Positions 35,952 to 43,361 of a stretch of DNA of 64,000 nucleotides are shown piece by piece. The translations under genes were made by a program, and so were the position numbers. The first letter of the stretch is position 1, and each line of letters opens with the position of its first letter. The notes below the pieces were generated by a model that did no database searches, was not told the DNA's origin, and worked only from the letters and a program-made list of their open reading frames with translations. Source of the DNA: Algoriphagus ratkowskyi (GTDB taxonomy: Bacteria > Bacteroidota > Bacteroidia > Cytophagales > Cyclobacteriaceae); the NCBI RefSeq assembly GCF_002150505.1, contig NZ_MSSV01000014.1:62001-126000 (forward strand). The letters run 5' to 3'.

Positions 35952-37430
35952 TTAAGAATTTTCTCGAATCACCTCAGTAGCCACCACATAGCCCGAGATC
36001 AGCGATGGAGGCACGCCTGGTCCAGGCACAGTAAGCTGCCCGGTGTAGAACAGATTGCTCACCTTTTTGTTTTTAAGTGATGGCTTCAATAGCGCCGTTT
36101 GCTTCAATGTATTTGCCAGTCCATAAGCATTACCTTTAAACGCATGATAGTCAGATTTAAAATCTGAATGTGCATAGGATCGCTTAAATATGATATGAGA
36201 TCGTATTTCCTGTCCACTTATTTTTTCCAACCTATCCATGATCATCTCATAGTACTTTTCTCTAGTCTCCTCAGAATCTTCCAAATCCGGCGCCAGTGGA
36301 ATCAACAAAAACAGGTTTTCCATCCCATCTGGAGCCACCGTCTCATCCGTAATAGAAGGAACGCATGCATAGAATAACGGAGCTTCGGGCCATCTTGGAT
36401 TTTTATAGATCGCATCTGCATGAGGACCAAGCGGTTCGTCAAAAAATAGATTATGATGACGCAGATTAGCTAACTTTTTGTCAACTCCTAAATAAAACAG
36501 CAAGCTAGACGGAGCCAACACTCTACTATTCCAATATTCTTCACTGTAATTACTATAATTTGGATTGACAAGGTGTCTATCCACGTGATGGTAATCTGCT
36601 CCTGCTACCACTATATCGGCTTTGATTCGTTCACCTGAGATTAACCTTACTCTTTTGGCCTCTCCACGTTCAATTTCTATTTCTTCTACTTCGGCGTTAT
36701 ATCTTATTTGCACACCTTTTTCCTCAGCCAAAGTCACCATAGCCTTGATGATTTCATGCATCCCACCTTTTGGATACCAAGTACCTAATGCTATATCTGC
36801 ATAGTTCATTAAGCTATACAGTGCAGGAATATTCTCAGCAGTTTCTCCTAGAAAAAGGACTGGAAATTCCATCAATCGTATGATTTTCTCCGATTTGAAA
36901 AATTTACGAACATGGCTAGACATCGATTGAAAAATATCCATGCGTATCACATCTTTCATCAGAGCTAATGAGGCAAACTCCATCAGTGATCTACTTGGAC
37001 GCTTCACCAAATCGTGAATCCCTACCTGATATTTATATTTGGCCTGTGCCAAAAACTTATCTAATTCTGCAGCAGCTCCTGGCTCTATTTGCTCCAAAAG
37101 GGATTTGAACTCATCTAAATTTGCAGGAATATCCAAAATATCCTCTTCTCCATAGATCACTGAATAGGACGGATCAAGACGTATTAATTCGTAGTAGTCA
37201 GCAGGCGTTTTTCCGAAATGTGAAAAGTAATCCTCGAACACATCGGGCATCCAATACCAGCTTGGCCCCATATCAAACGTAAATCCATCACTTGAAAATT
37301 TTCTCGCTCTACCTCCTGGAGAAGCATTTTTTTCTAAGAGGGTTACTGAGAAATTGTTGGTAGCGAGATGAGTTGCTGCAGAAAGACCTGCAAAACCAGA
37401 ACCTATCACGACCACATGTTTTTGCTTCAT
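35952..37430 (-). CDS. crtI: Phytoene desaturase CrtI
   Basis: A 492-residue FAD flavoprotein that desaturates phytoene to lycopene. It has the N-terminal FAD motif (VVIGSGFAGLSAATHLA), the PGGRARKFSSDGFTFDMGPSWYW segment, and the C-terminal signature (FYTGQLTVPGPGVPPSLISGYVVA) seen in bacterial CrtI. It starts 4 bases after the sigma factor stop codon, so both are translated from one mRNA. It is a paralogue of the crtD product at 461-1936. Confidence 0.96.
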   Translation of the reverse strand: MKQKHVVVIGSGFAGLSAATHLATNNFSVTLLEKNASPGGRARKFSSDGFTFDMGPSWYWMPDVFEDYFSHFGKTPADYYELIRLDPSYSVIYGEEDILDIPANLDEFKSLLEQIEPGAAAELDKFLAQAKYKYQVGIHDLVKRPSRSLMEFASLALMKDVIRMDIFQSMSSHVRKFFKSEKIIRLMEFPVLFLGETAENIPALYSLMNYADIALGTWYPKGGMHEIIKAMVTLAEEKGVQIRYNAEVEEIEIERGEAKRVRLISGERIKADIVVAGADYHHVDRHLVNPNYSNYSEEYWNSRVLAPSSLLFYLGVDKKLANLRHHNLFFDEPLGPHADAIYKNPRWPEAPLFYACVPSITDETVAPDGMENLFLLIPLAPDLEDSEETREKYYEMIMDRLEKISGQEIRSHIIFKRSYAHSDFKSDYHAFKGNAYGLANTLKQTALLKPSLKNKKVSNLFYTGQLTVPGPGVPPSLISGYVVATEVIRENS

Positions 37431-37434
37431 TTTC

Positions 37435-37947
37435 TTAATTTACATGTTTATAAACACTTAAATCTTCTTTTAAGTATTTACGGGCAATATGAATTCTATT
37501 TTTTACCGTACCAATGGGAATGCTTAGACGATCTGCGATCTCATGGTATTTGAATCCTCTATAATAAAGCAAAAAGGGTACACTAAAGATATCATCTAGC
37601 TTGTCGATAGCTTTATAAATATCGTCCATCGCAAAATCTCCGTAAACTGAGTTTTCGATCAATGAACCGCTGGAATTTATGTAGTGTAGATTGTCTGTGG
37701 TATCTACAAAAGTTGCCCTTCTCACCATTTTCTGATAATTAGTGATAAAGGTGTTTTTCATGATTGTATACAGCCAAGCTTTCAGATTTGTTCCCTCGGT
37801 GAATTTGTCCTGATTAGTGAATGCTTTTACCATCGTGTCTTGAAGCAAGTCATTTGCGTCGTCTAGATCTCTAGTCAACTTCATTGCAAATGGCTTCAAA
37901 ACACCCGAAAGCTGGTTTAGCGAATAAGTGAATTCTATTGAGGTCAT
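37435..37947 (-). CDS. ECF-type sigma factor leading the carotenoid operon
   Basis: A 170-residue sigma-70-family ECF factor. Region 2 covers about residues 15-80 (FAMKLTRDLDDANDLLQDTMVKAF...LKAWLYTIMKNTFI) and region 4 about 110-160 (PFLLYYRGFKYHEIADRLSIPIGTVKNRI). There is no anti-sigma gene next to it. The ATG at 37945-37947 is chosen because the alternative at 37971 lies inside the -7 promoter element. It probably drives other pigment or light-response promoters, and it is itself controlled at the operator over its promoter. Confidence 0.9.
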   Translation of the reverse strand: MTSIEFTYSLNQLSGVLKPFAMKLTRDLDDANDLLQDTMVKAFTNQDKFTEGTNLKAWLYTIMKNTFITNYQKMVRRATFVDTTDNLHYINSSGSLIENSVYGDFAMDDIYKAIDKLDDIFSVPFLLYYRGFKYHEIADRLSIPIGTVKNRIHIARKYLKEDLSVYKHVN

Positions 37948-37960
37948 TGTTTTGTGGTTT

Positions 37961-37999
37961 TGTTTAATCAAATATAGTATATGTTAAACAGAATTACAA
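37961..37999 (-). promoter_or_regulatory. Promoter of the sigma/crt operon overlapped by a palindromic operator
   Basis: Read on the minus strand: TTG (37997-37999), a 20-base spacer and TATATTTG (37969-37976), a perfect match to the Bacteroidota TTG/TAnnTTTG promoter. The palindrome with arms GTTTAA (37962-37967) and TTAAAC (37984-37989) around a TATAGTATAT core covers the -7 element, as a repressor site would. Further TTGTTTAAC and TTAATTAAACA motifs lie at 38004-38035. Confidence 0.75.
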
Positions 38000-38094
38000 C
38001 TTTTTGTTTAACTTTATTACGTTTTAATTAAACAATAAAATTCAACATTCTATAGAAATGGCTTTAAATAAGGATTTAAGGCATTTTTGGGCAT

Positions 38095-38119
38095 AAAAAA
38101 AGTATTCACTAAGAATACT
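38095..38119 (-). terminator. Rho-independent terminator after the merR-like gene
   Basis: On the minus strand, stem AGTATTC / GAATACT with a 5-base loop followed by seven T. It separates cruF-crtZ-merR from the sigma-led operon. Confidence 0.85.
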
Positions 38120-38121
38120 CT

Positions 38122-38150
38122 TGTTTAACCAAACTATAGTATATCTAAAC
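38122..38150. promoter_or_regulatory. Second copy of the GTTTAA-palindrome at the merR 3' end
   Basis: The sequence TGTTTAACCAAAC-TATAGTATAT-CTAAAC repeats the operator at 37961-37989 with only a few changes and one shifted base, 161 bases away. It overlaps the last codons of the regulator gene and precedes its terminator, so a DNA loop between the two copies is possible. Confidence 0.6.
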
Positions 38151-39035
38151 TTTTTGCTTCTCCATTTTTATCAATTCATCCTTAATTTCCTTCGCAAAAG
38201 TGAGCAATCGGATATTGGAAGGAATGGAAATTGACTGATCTAAGGCCTGCAAACCTGATACAAAAATTTCGGAGTCTGTGAATTCTCTACCCAGCATATC
38301 AACATATTCTTGAACTTTATCTCCAGCTGGTGATGAAGTAATCACCGTAAGGAGATAGTTCGGTTTCTGCATTTTATAGACAGAAATCAAATCTGCATTT
38401 GGAGTACTTTGACCTAGATAGATCACTTTATGTCCATGCTTTTTAATCAAGTAGCAACTGAAAAGCAATGAAAGCTCGTGTAATTCTCCTTCAGGAAGAA
38501 AAAGCATAAAAGTCTTACCCTGATTATTTCCCATCTGACCATCTATGGCAACGATTAGTTTTTGACGTATCAGGTTGGAAATAAAATGCTCCTGAGCAGG
38601 ACTAATTGCGCCCGTTTGCCAAAGAATTCCAATTTTAGAAAGAAAGGGATATATGATGTTGAGAACAGTATCCTCAAAACCCATCTTAAGGATTATTGTA
38701 GATAGCACCTTCTCAAATCTAACTTCATCCAATTCGATCATACAGATCGTGAGCGCCTGAATCTGATCGTTATGATCGATGGATTGATCCGTGAGTTTGA
38801 TGATTTCCTGCGAAATATCTCCTGCACTCATCGCTGCTATTTTGCTAATTTTCAGCCCATTGGCATTCAACATTGCCACATTTAGAATCCGCTTCAGGTC
38901 AGCATCATCATAAAAACGAATGTTTGTATCTGTTCTTTTGGGACTGAGTAAGTTGTAGCGTTGTTCCCAAATTCTCAGCGTATGCGCTTTGATCCCAGAT
39001 AGTTGTTCTAAATCTTTTATTGAGTAGTTGCTCAC
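38145..39035 (-). CDS. MerR-family regulator with cobalamin-binding-type domain (CarA/CarH/LitR-like)
   Basis: A 296-residue regulator. The N-terminal MerR winged helix is YSIKDLEQLSGIKAHTLRIWEQRYNLL. The C-terminal part resembles the B12-binding photoreceptor CarH: a helix bundle with the W-x9-EH motif (Trp139, Glu149, His150; CarH W131, E141, H142) and an ExHxx(G/S) motif with His186 (PEGELHELS), the place of the cobalt ligand His177 in CarH. The usual Gly of ExHxxG is Ser. It overlaps crtZ by 4 bases. A light- or B12-responsive repressor of the operon next door is likely but unproven. Confidence 0.9.
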   Translation of the reverse strand: MSNYSIKDLEQLSGIKAHTLRIWEQRYNLLSPKRTDTNIRFYDDADLKRILNVAMLNANGLKISKIAAMSAGDISQEIIKLTDQSIDHNDQIQALTICMIELDEVRFEKVLSTIILKMGFEDTVLNIIYPFLSKIGILWQTGAISPAQEHFISNLIRQKLIVAIDGQMGNNQGKTFMLFLPEGELHELSLLFSCYLIKKHGHKVIYLGQSTPNADLISVYKMQKPNYLLTVITSSPAGDKVQEYVDMLGREFTDSEIFVSGLQALDQSISIPSNIRLLTFAKEIKDELIKMEKQKV

Positions 39036-39478
39036 CTTTCTCTATGCTTAAAATATTTCTTTGGCACCCAAAACAGCCCAAAGGATACTGCTCCCTCTTT
39101 CCTCACACTATGATGATGCGCTTGATGTGCTTTTAATATCCCTTTCAAAAACCCGCTCTTAGGACGATCCAACCATTTCACTCGGCGATGGATCAGTACA
39201 TCATGTAGAAAAAAGTAGAGCATTCCATAAATACTTATTCCAACTCCCATCCAAAATCTATAATCAAATTCCCCAACTCCCAAAAAAATCAGTAGAACAG
39301 CAATACTTCCAAACAGTAATGAAAATAGGTCATTCAACTCAAAAAAGGAGTTGGAATGTTCGTGATGAGTTTTATGAATCATCCACAAAGGTCCATGCAT
39401 AAGATATTTGTGAATCGCCCAACCAGTCAATTCCATTATGACAAATCCCAAAATGGTAAATCCTATCGCTTCAATCAT
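39032..39478 (-). CDS. crtZ: Beta-carotene 3-hydroxylase CrtZ
   Basis: A 148-residue membrane di-iron hydroxylase that adds a 3-OH to beta rings. The family's histidine clusters are complete: His23/His28 (HKYLMH), His35/His38/His39 (HKTHH), His92/His97 (HDVLIH) and His118/His121/His122 (HQAHHH). Four predicted membrane helices. The stop overlaps the regulator start by 4 bases (ATGA), so the two are translationally coupled. With CrtW it gives 3-hydroxy-4-keto rings. Confidence 0.95.
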   Translation of the reverse strand: MIEAIGFTILGFVIMELTGWAIHKYLMHGPLWMIHKTHHEHSNSFFELNDLFSLLFGSIAVLLIFLGVGEFDYRFWMGVGISIYGMLYFFLHDVLIHRRVKWLDRPKSGFLKGILKAHQAHHHSVRKEGAVSFGLFWVPKKYFKHRER

Positions 39479-39551
39479 CAGACGTACAACTTGCGCTGTT
39501 TCTTTTTTGTTTTAGAATTAATTGCTTTCAAGCTCATTTTATGATAGAAAA

Positions 39552-40220
39552 TCATAGCTCAAGCGTGAAATTAAGAATAGTGAAGAAGAGTATCATAGTT
39601 ACTAGCACAAAGGCGGCGATGGGATTGCCTTTATCAAAATTCCCTTTTCTATAAATCAAATGAATCAGAAATGCCACAGCAAACCACGTCAGGTAATTTT
39701 CGGGAGGGATAACTTCAAACTTCCAATGCCACATATCTAATGCTACAGCTACTGGCTCCATGATGTAGTCGATGACAAGCATGGCAGTCGCCCCAAGTGT
39801 AGCTGCCAACAAATCATTGTCTGTGACTTTGTAAAAGACCGCCCCGGTTAGATAAACCAATATAAACCAGTTTACACCAATAATGATCGGTACTTCCCAA
39901 AGCATAGGGCCTAATGTAGGACCATAAACATAATCACCAAAAATATATCCCGTATGAATTCCGATAAGCTCAGCTCCGAAACCTAACCAAAATGCCGCTG
40001 CAGCAAAAATGGGAAAAGCTTCAGACCAGCCTCGGTGAAACCCCAGAAGTAATACAAGTGTAATCAGTAGCTGAGCTGGAGTGAGCATCAGAAAATACTC
40101 CCGATATTCTGGCAAACTTAAGCCAACGACACCAACTCCATACAAGGCAACGACCACAATTTTGGCAATTATCAATCGCAAATTCTGAACCTGTGGGGGC
40201 GCCTGAGCTATTTTATGCAT
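39552..40220 (-). CDS. cruF: Carotenoid 1,2-hydratase, CruF family (DUF422)
   Basis: A 222-residue membrane protein with seven or so helices. It has the CruF/DUF422 signature GFGAELIGIHTGYIFGDYVYGPTLGP and the following VPIIIGVNWFILVYLTGA segment, and the acidic MLVIDYIMEPVAVALDMWHW stretch. CruF adds water to the psi end of monocyclic carotenoids, giving the 1'-hydroxyl. The ATG at 40218-40220 is chosen; a longer frame reaching 40409 overlaps the divergent gene at 40332 and has no family similarity. It is first in the cruF-crtZ-merR unit. Confidence 0.88.
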   Translation of the reverse strand: MHKIAQAPPQVQNLRLIIAKIVVVALYGVGVVGLSLPEYREYFLMLTPAQLLITLVLLLGFHRGWSEAFPIFAAAAFWLGFGAELIGIHTGYIFGDYVYGPTLGPMLWEVPIIIGVNWFILVYLTGAVFYKVTDNDLLAATLGATAMLVIDYIMEPVAVALDMWHWKFEVIPPENYLTWFAVAFLIHLIYRKGNFDKGNPIAAFVLVTMILFFTILNFTLEL

Positions 40221-40331
40221 GTTTAGGTAAAGCTTTGGAAGAAGTAAATTCAATTTTAGTGTATGGTTTCCTAACTTTGGAAACTCAAATCTGTTTGCAA
40301 AAAAACGAAATTTCAGCCAAAATCCCCCGAT

Positions 40332-40637
40332 ATGATTCTTTACAACATCACGTTCACCGTTTCCAATGAGATAGAAGAGGATTTTGTCCAATGGATGAAA
40401 GACACTCACATTCCTGATATTTTCGCTACCGGACTATTTACTGAACATAAATTCTTCAGACTTTTGAACAGCCCAGACGACAATGTCACCAATTACGCTA
40501 TCCAGTTCTTTGCTGAGAACACGAAGAAGCTGATTGAGTACGAAGCTCGATTTGCACACGAATTACGCTTCGAAACTCAAGCGAGATATGGTGAGAAAGC
40601 AATTCCATTCCGTACGCTAATGGAGTCGGTGGATTAG
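40332..40637 (+). CDS. DUF4286 family protein
   Basis: A 101-residue soluble protein (MILYNITFTVSNEIEEDFVQ...HIPDIFATGLF...RLLNSPDDNVTNYAIQFF). This matches the small DUF4286 proteins common in Bacteroidota, which have a ferredoxin-like alpha/beta fold and no known function. It is divergent from cruF across 111 bases. A REP-type repeat cluster follows downstream. Confidence 0.85.
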   Translation: MILYNITFTVSNEIEEDFVQWMKDTHIPDIFATGLFTEHKFFRLLNSPDDNVTNYAIQFFAENTKKLIEYEARFAHELRFETQARYGEKAIPFRTLMESVD

Positions 40638-40680
40638 GGCCTAGAAAGCAGATATTAGTTTTAATCCTTTACTAATAATT

Positions 40681-40865
40681 CAACCCCTTTGGGGTTGCCT
40701 TGATAGATCATTATTTCATTTAGCCACGGGTTGCACCCGCGGTTATTGAAAAGTTTGATCCCTTCGGGATCTTCAATTTGAAGATTTAAAATCGAATGTT
40801 TATAGATTCAATAGCATGACCACAAAGTGGTCAAACCTCTCAATAACCATGGGTGCAACCCATGG
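40681..40865. repeat. REP-like hairpin cluster, two inverted units (BIME-like)
   Basis: Within the gene-free stretch 40638-41060 there are five short hairpins: CAACCCC-TTT-GGGGTTG (40681-40697), a CGGGT-TGC-ACCCG hairpin near 40727-40740, GATCCC-TTC-GGGATC (40757-40771), GACCAC-AAA-GTGGTC (40818-40832) and CCATGGGT-GCA-ACCCATGG (40847-40865). The segment GGTTATTGAAAAGTTTGA with its hairpins on the plus strand recurs on the minus strand as GGTTATTGAGAGGTTTGA, so two units face each other. The rest up to 41060 is A+T-rich promoter sequence without a clear consensus. Confidence 0.8.
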
Positions 40866-41060
40866 ACTGAGTGACCAATCCAAGACATCCCCAAGATCTC
40901 ATTCCCTCCACTTCCCCAACCAGCATAAATATCAAATCAGTATATCATAATTTCCAAGCCTCATTTTATTGCAGTTCCTAACTATTTTTTTGATTTTTTA
41001 ACATTTTAGGATCGCTTTTTTAAGACAGTTTATTTAGTTTTATAGCTAACCCTACTGTTT

Positions 41061-42212
41061 ATGAAGAGATTATTTTTTTACGCTACTCTACTTGTTTCTC
41101 TTTATTCCTGTGAAACTAAAGATACTTCAGAATCCACTTCACAAAAAAACATCCTTGAAAACCTGACATATTCTGTGGATACAGTGGTGGTGGATCCTGG
41201 AAATGAAATTATAGATCTTTCGCATGGTTCACGGTTTTCTTCCATTTCGCTAGACGAGAAGAAATTCTTCCTATATGACTACAGTAAAACAGCCATTAAC
41301 GAGATTGATCTAAAAACATTAGAATTGACAAATGTCTACCAATTCTCAAGGGAAGGCCCAAATTCTATCGGTTTCAATCCTCCCACTATGCAACCTTTGA
41401 GTAATGATAGATTCTTATTTGTTTCTTCCTTAATAAATGTCGGTACCTATTTCAAGAGTGGAGAACTGGAGAAAAACCTAAAATTCAATTTTAGAGAAAT
41501 AGAAGGTCTCGATGTGGATGAAGGAGGCCTTATTACCAATAAAGCCCATATCTCCCATGACGAAAAGCACCTCTTTGCCTTGACAAACCCTTACAAAACA
41601 AGTTCGGATGTAAGACTAATTATTATAGATCCAGAAGCAAAAACCGGAAAGTCAATTTCACTGCCTGCTATGATTTCAACGCTAAAGTTTAGAGTAAGCC
41701 TCAACACAGGAAAGCTATTTATGGGAAGGGGTGAAGGTGTTTCTTTGAATATTTTGAACAACAAACTTTTTATTACAAGCAGTGCCAATTCAGACAGCTA
41801 TGTGTATGATTATCAAACTGACTCTCTTCGATTAGTTGAATTTCCTCACCAGCTAGTTGCTCCAAGCAAATCAGGTGAAATAAAACAAGAGGTGTCCGAT
41901 GAAAATGAGTTCAAGGCTGAAACGGCCAAATTCATTTATCAAACAAGCTTTGATGATTTCTTATGGGATAAGAAGCGACAGAAATATTTCCGATTGGGAT
42001 ATAATTTAATACCACAGGAAACGCCTGAATTGGAAAAAAAATCTGACGTTTTCCTTTTCACCTATGACAAAGACTTAAATCTCCTCGGAAAGAAACAACT
42101 AGATCAAATTGATTATAGACTTGAATCCCCCTTCTTCAAAGACGGCAAGCTCTATTCCTATGTCAATGTGGATGACGAGCTCGGCTTCGCAGTATTCACT
42201 TTTAATTTTTAA
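41061..42212 (+). CDS. Lipoprotein, DUF4221-like, paralogue 1 of 6
   Basis: A 383-residue lipoprotein: lipobox LYSC (Cys17) followed by an acidic stretch (ETKDTSES), which in Bacteroidota favours surface exposure. The mature chain starts with the array's shared YSVDTVVVDPGNEII motif and ends with DGKLYSYVNVDDELGFAVF. The many beta strands of regular spacing suggest a propeller-like fold. It resembles DUF4221 proteins; function unknown. It is the first gene of five spaced 6 bases apart or overlapping, evidently one operon. Confidence 0.8.
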   Translation: MKRLFFYATLLVSLYSCETKDTSESTSQKNILENLTYSVDTVVVDPGNEIIDLSHGSRFSSISLDEKKFFLYDYSKTAINEIDLKTLELTNVYQFSREGPNSIGFNPPTMQPLSNDRFLFVSSLINVGTYFKSGELEKNLKFNFREIEGLDVDEGGLITNKAHISHDEKHLFALTNPYKTSSDVRLIIIDPEAKTGKSISLPAMISTLKFRVSLNTGKLFMGRGEGVSLNILNNKLFITSSANSDSYVYDYQTDSLRLVEFPHQLVAPSKSGEIKQEVSDENEFKAETAKFIYQTSFDDFLWDKKRQKYFRLGYNLIPQETPELEKKSDVFLFTYDKDLNLLGKKQLDQIDYRLESPFFKDGKLYSYVNVDDELGFAVFTFNF

Positions 42213-42218
42213 GAAACT

Positions 42219-43355
42219 ATGAAAAAACTCCTTACTATTTCCATTCTAGCACTTCTTTCTGCCTGTGGTGATAAAGAGTCTGAATCGACAGAAGCTAAAA
42301 ATATCCTTGAAAACCTGACATATTCAGTCGATACCGTGATAGTAGATCCTGGCGAGGAAATTATAAATCTCAACTATGGATTGTCCGGTTCTACCCTAAG
42401 TCAGGATCATCAAAAGCTTTATAAGTTTGATGAAACAACCTTCCAATTACAAGAAATCGACTTGAACAAATTAGAGCTAACGGCCAGCTATTCTTTTGAA
42501 AAAGAAGGTCCAAATGGATTGGGTCCTTATAAAGGATTTATGACGGGAGCATCAGATGGATATTTCATTTTCACAAATAGTCAAAAAATAGGTAAGTTTT
42601 CCAAGTCCGGAGAGCTATCGACTGACTTTGACTATTCAATTAAAAAGCTTATACCTAGTGAAAGTGCGGAGCGAAGTATGCTTTCGCAGTTTGTTTTCTT
42701 GGCAGAGCAACAAAAGGGATTTTTGTTGGAAACTGCTTTCGATCAGCCTGTCTTCAACCTCGTTGCTATCAACTTTGAAGGGGAAAGCAACGAGGTGATA
42801 GACTTGCCAGAAATGGACCGAACGCATGACTATAGAATCGTTTCAAATGAATATGGGTATAAGATGAGTTCGGTCCAAGAAGTCAACGTGCAAGCCATTA
42901 ATTCCAACGTGTATATAACCACTGCTGTGAGCAGCGGAGTTTACCGCTATGATCCAGAGCAGGATACTCTGGAATACATCACTTTCCCCCTTATGCTGAC
43001 CCCAACAGAAAAGACAATAAAAATAAAAAATGAAGTTTCCTCAGCAGAGGAGCGAAAAGGGCAGAATGCTTTGCTCAATTCTGATGTGGGTTTCGAAAAA
43101 TTGCTTTGGGATGATCAATCGAAACGGTTTTTTCGCTTCAGCTCCTTACTTATTCCAAGCATTTCTGAAGAGCCTAGTAAAAAAAATAAAATCTTTCTTT
43201 CTGTTTTTGATCCCCAGCTGAACCTGATTGGTGAGAAACATTTAGTAGAACTTAATACAATACCATCATACCCATTCTTTAAAAACGGCAAGCTCTGGTC
43301 CTATGTCAATGTAGAAGACGAGCTAGGCTTCGCGGTATTCACTTTTGATTTTTAG
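42219..43355 (+). CDS. Lipoprotein, DUF4221-like, paralogue 2 of 6
   Basis: A 378-residue lipoprotein (lipobox LLSAC; Cys16). It is the closest relative of the preceding gene: both share NILENLTYSVDTV-VDPG at the mature N-terminus and a nearly identical end (NGKLWSYVNVEDELGFAVF). The DNA of these parts is also close to identical, pointing to recent duplication or gene conversion. The middle 250 residues have diverged, as expected if the exposed surface is under diversifying pressure. The gap to the previous gene is 6 bases. Confidence 0.8.
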   Translation: MKKLLTISILALLSACGDKESESTEAKNILENLTYSVDTVIVDPGEEIINLNYGLSGSTLSQDHQKLYKFDETTFQLQEIDLNKLELTASYSFEKEGPNGLGPYKGFMTGASDGYFIFTNSQKIGKFSKSGELSTDFDYSIKKLIPSESAERSMLSQFVFLAEQQKGFLLETAFDQPVFNLVAINFEGESNEVIDLPEMDRTHDYRIVSNEYGYKMSSVQEVNVQAINSNVYITTAVSSGVYRYDPEQDTLEYITFPLMLTPTEKTIKIKNEVSSAEERKGQNALLNSDVGFEKLLWDDQSKRFFRFSSLLIPSISEEPSKKNKIFLSVFDPQLNLIGEKHLVELNTIPSYPFFKNGKLWSYVNVEDELGFAVFTFDF

Positions 43356-43361
43356 CCAACT

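Noticed and set aside
37948..37971. Sigma factor start at 37971
   Set aside because: This ATG lies within the -7 promoter element, so the transcript would not contain it.
40221..40409. N-terminal extension of the CruF-like protein
   Set aside because: It would overlap the divergent DUF4286 gene, is not hydrophobic like the family start, and the ATG at 40220 fits the family.
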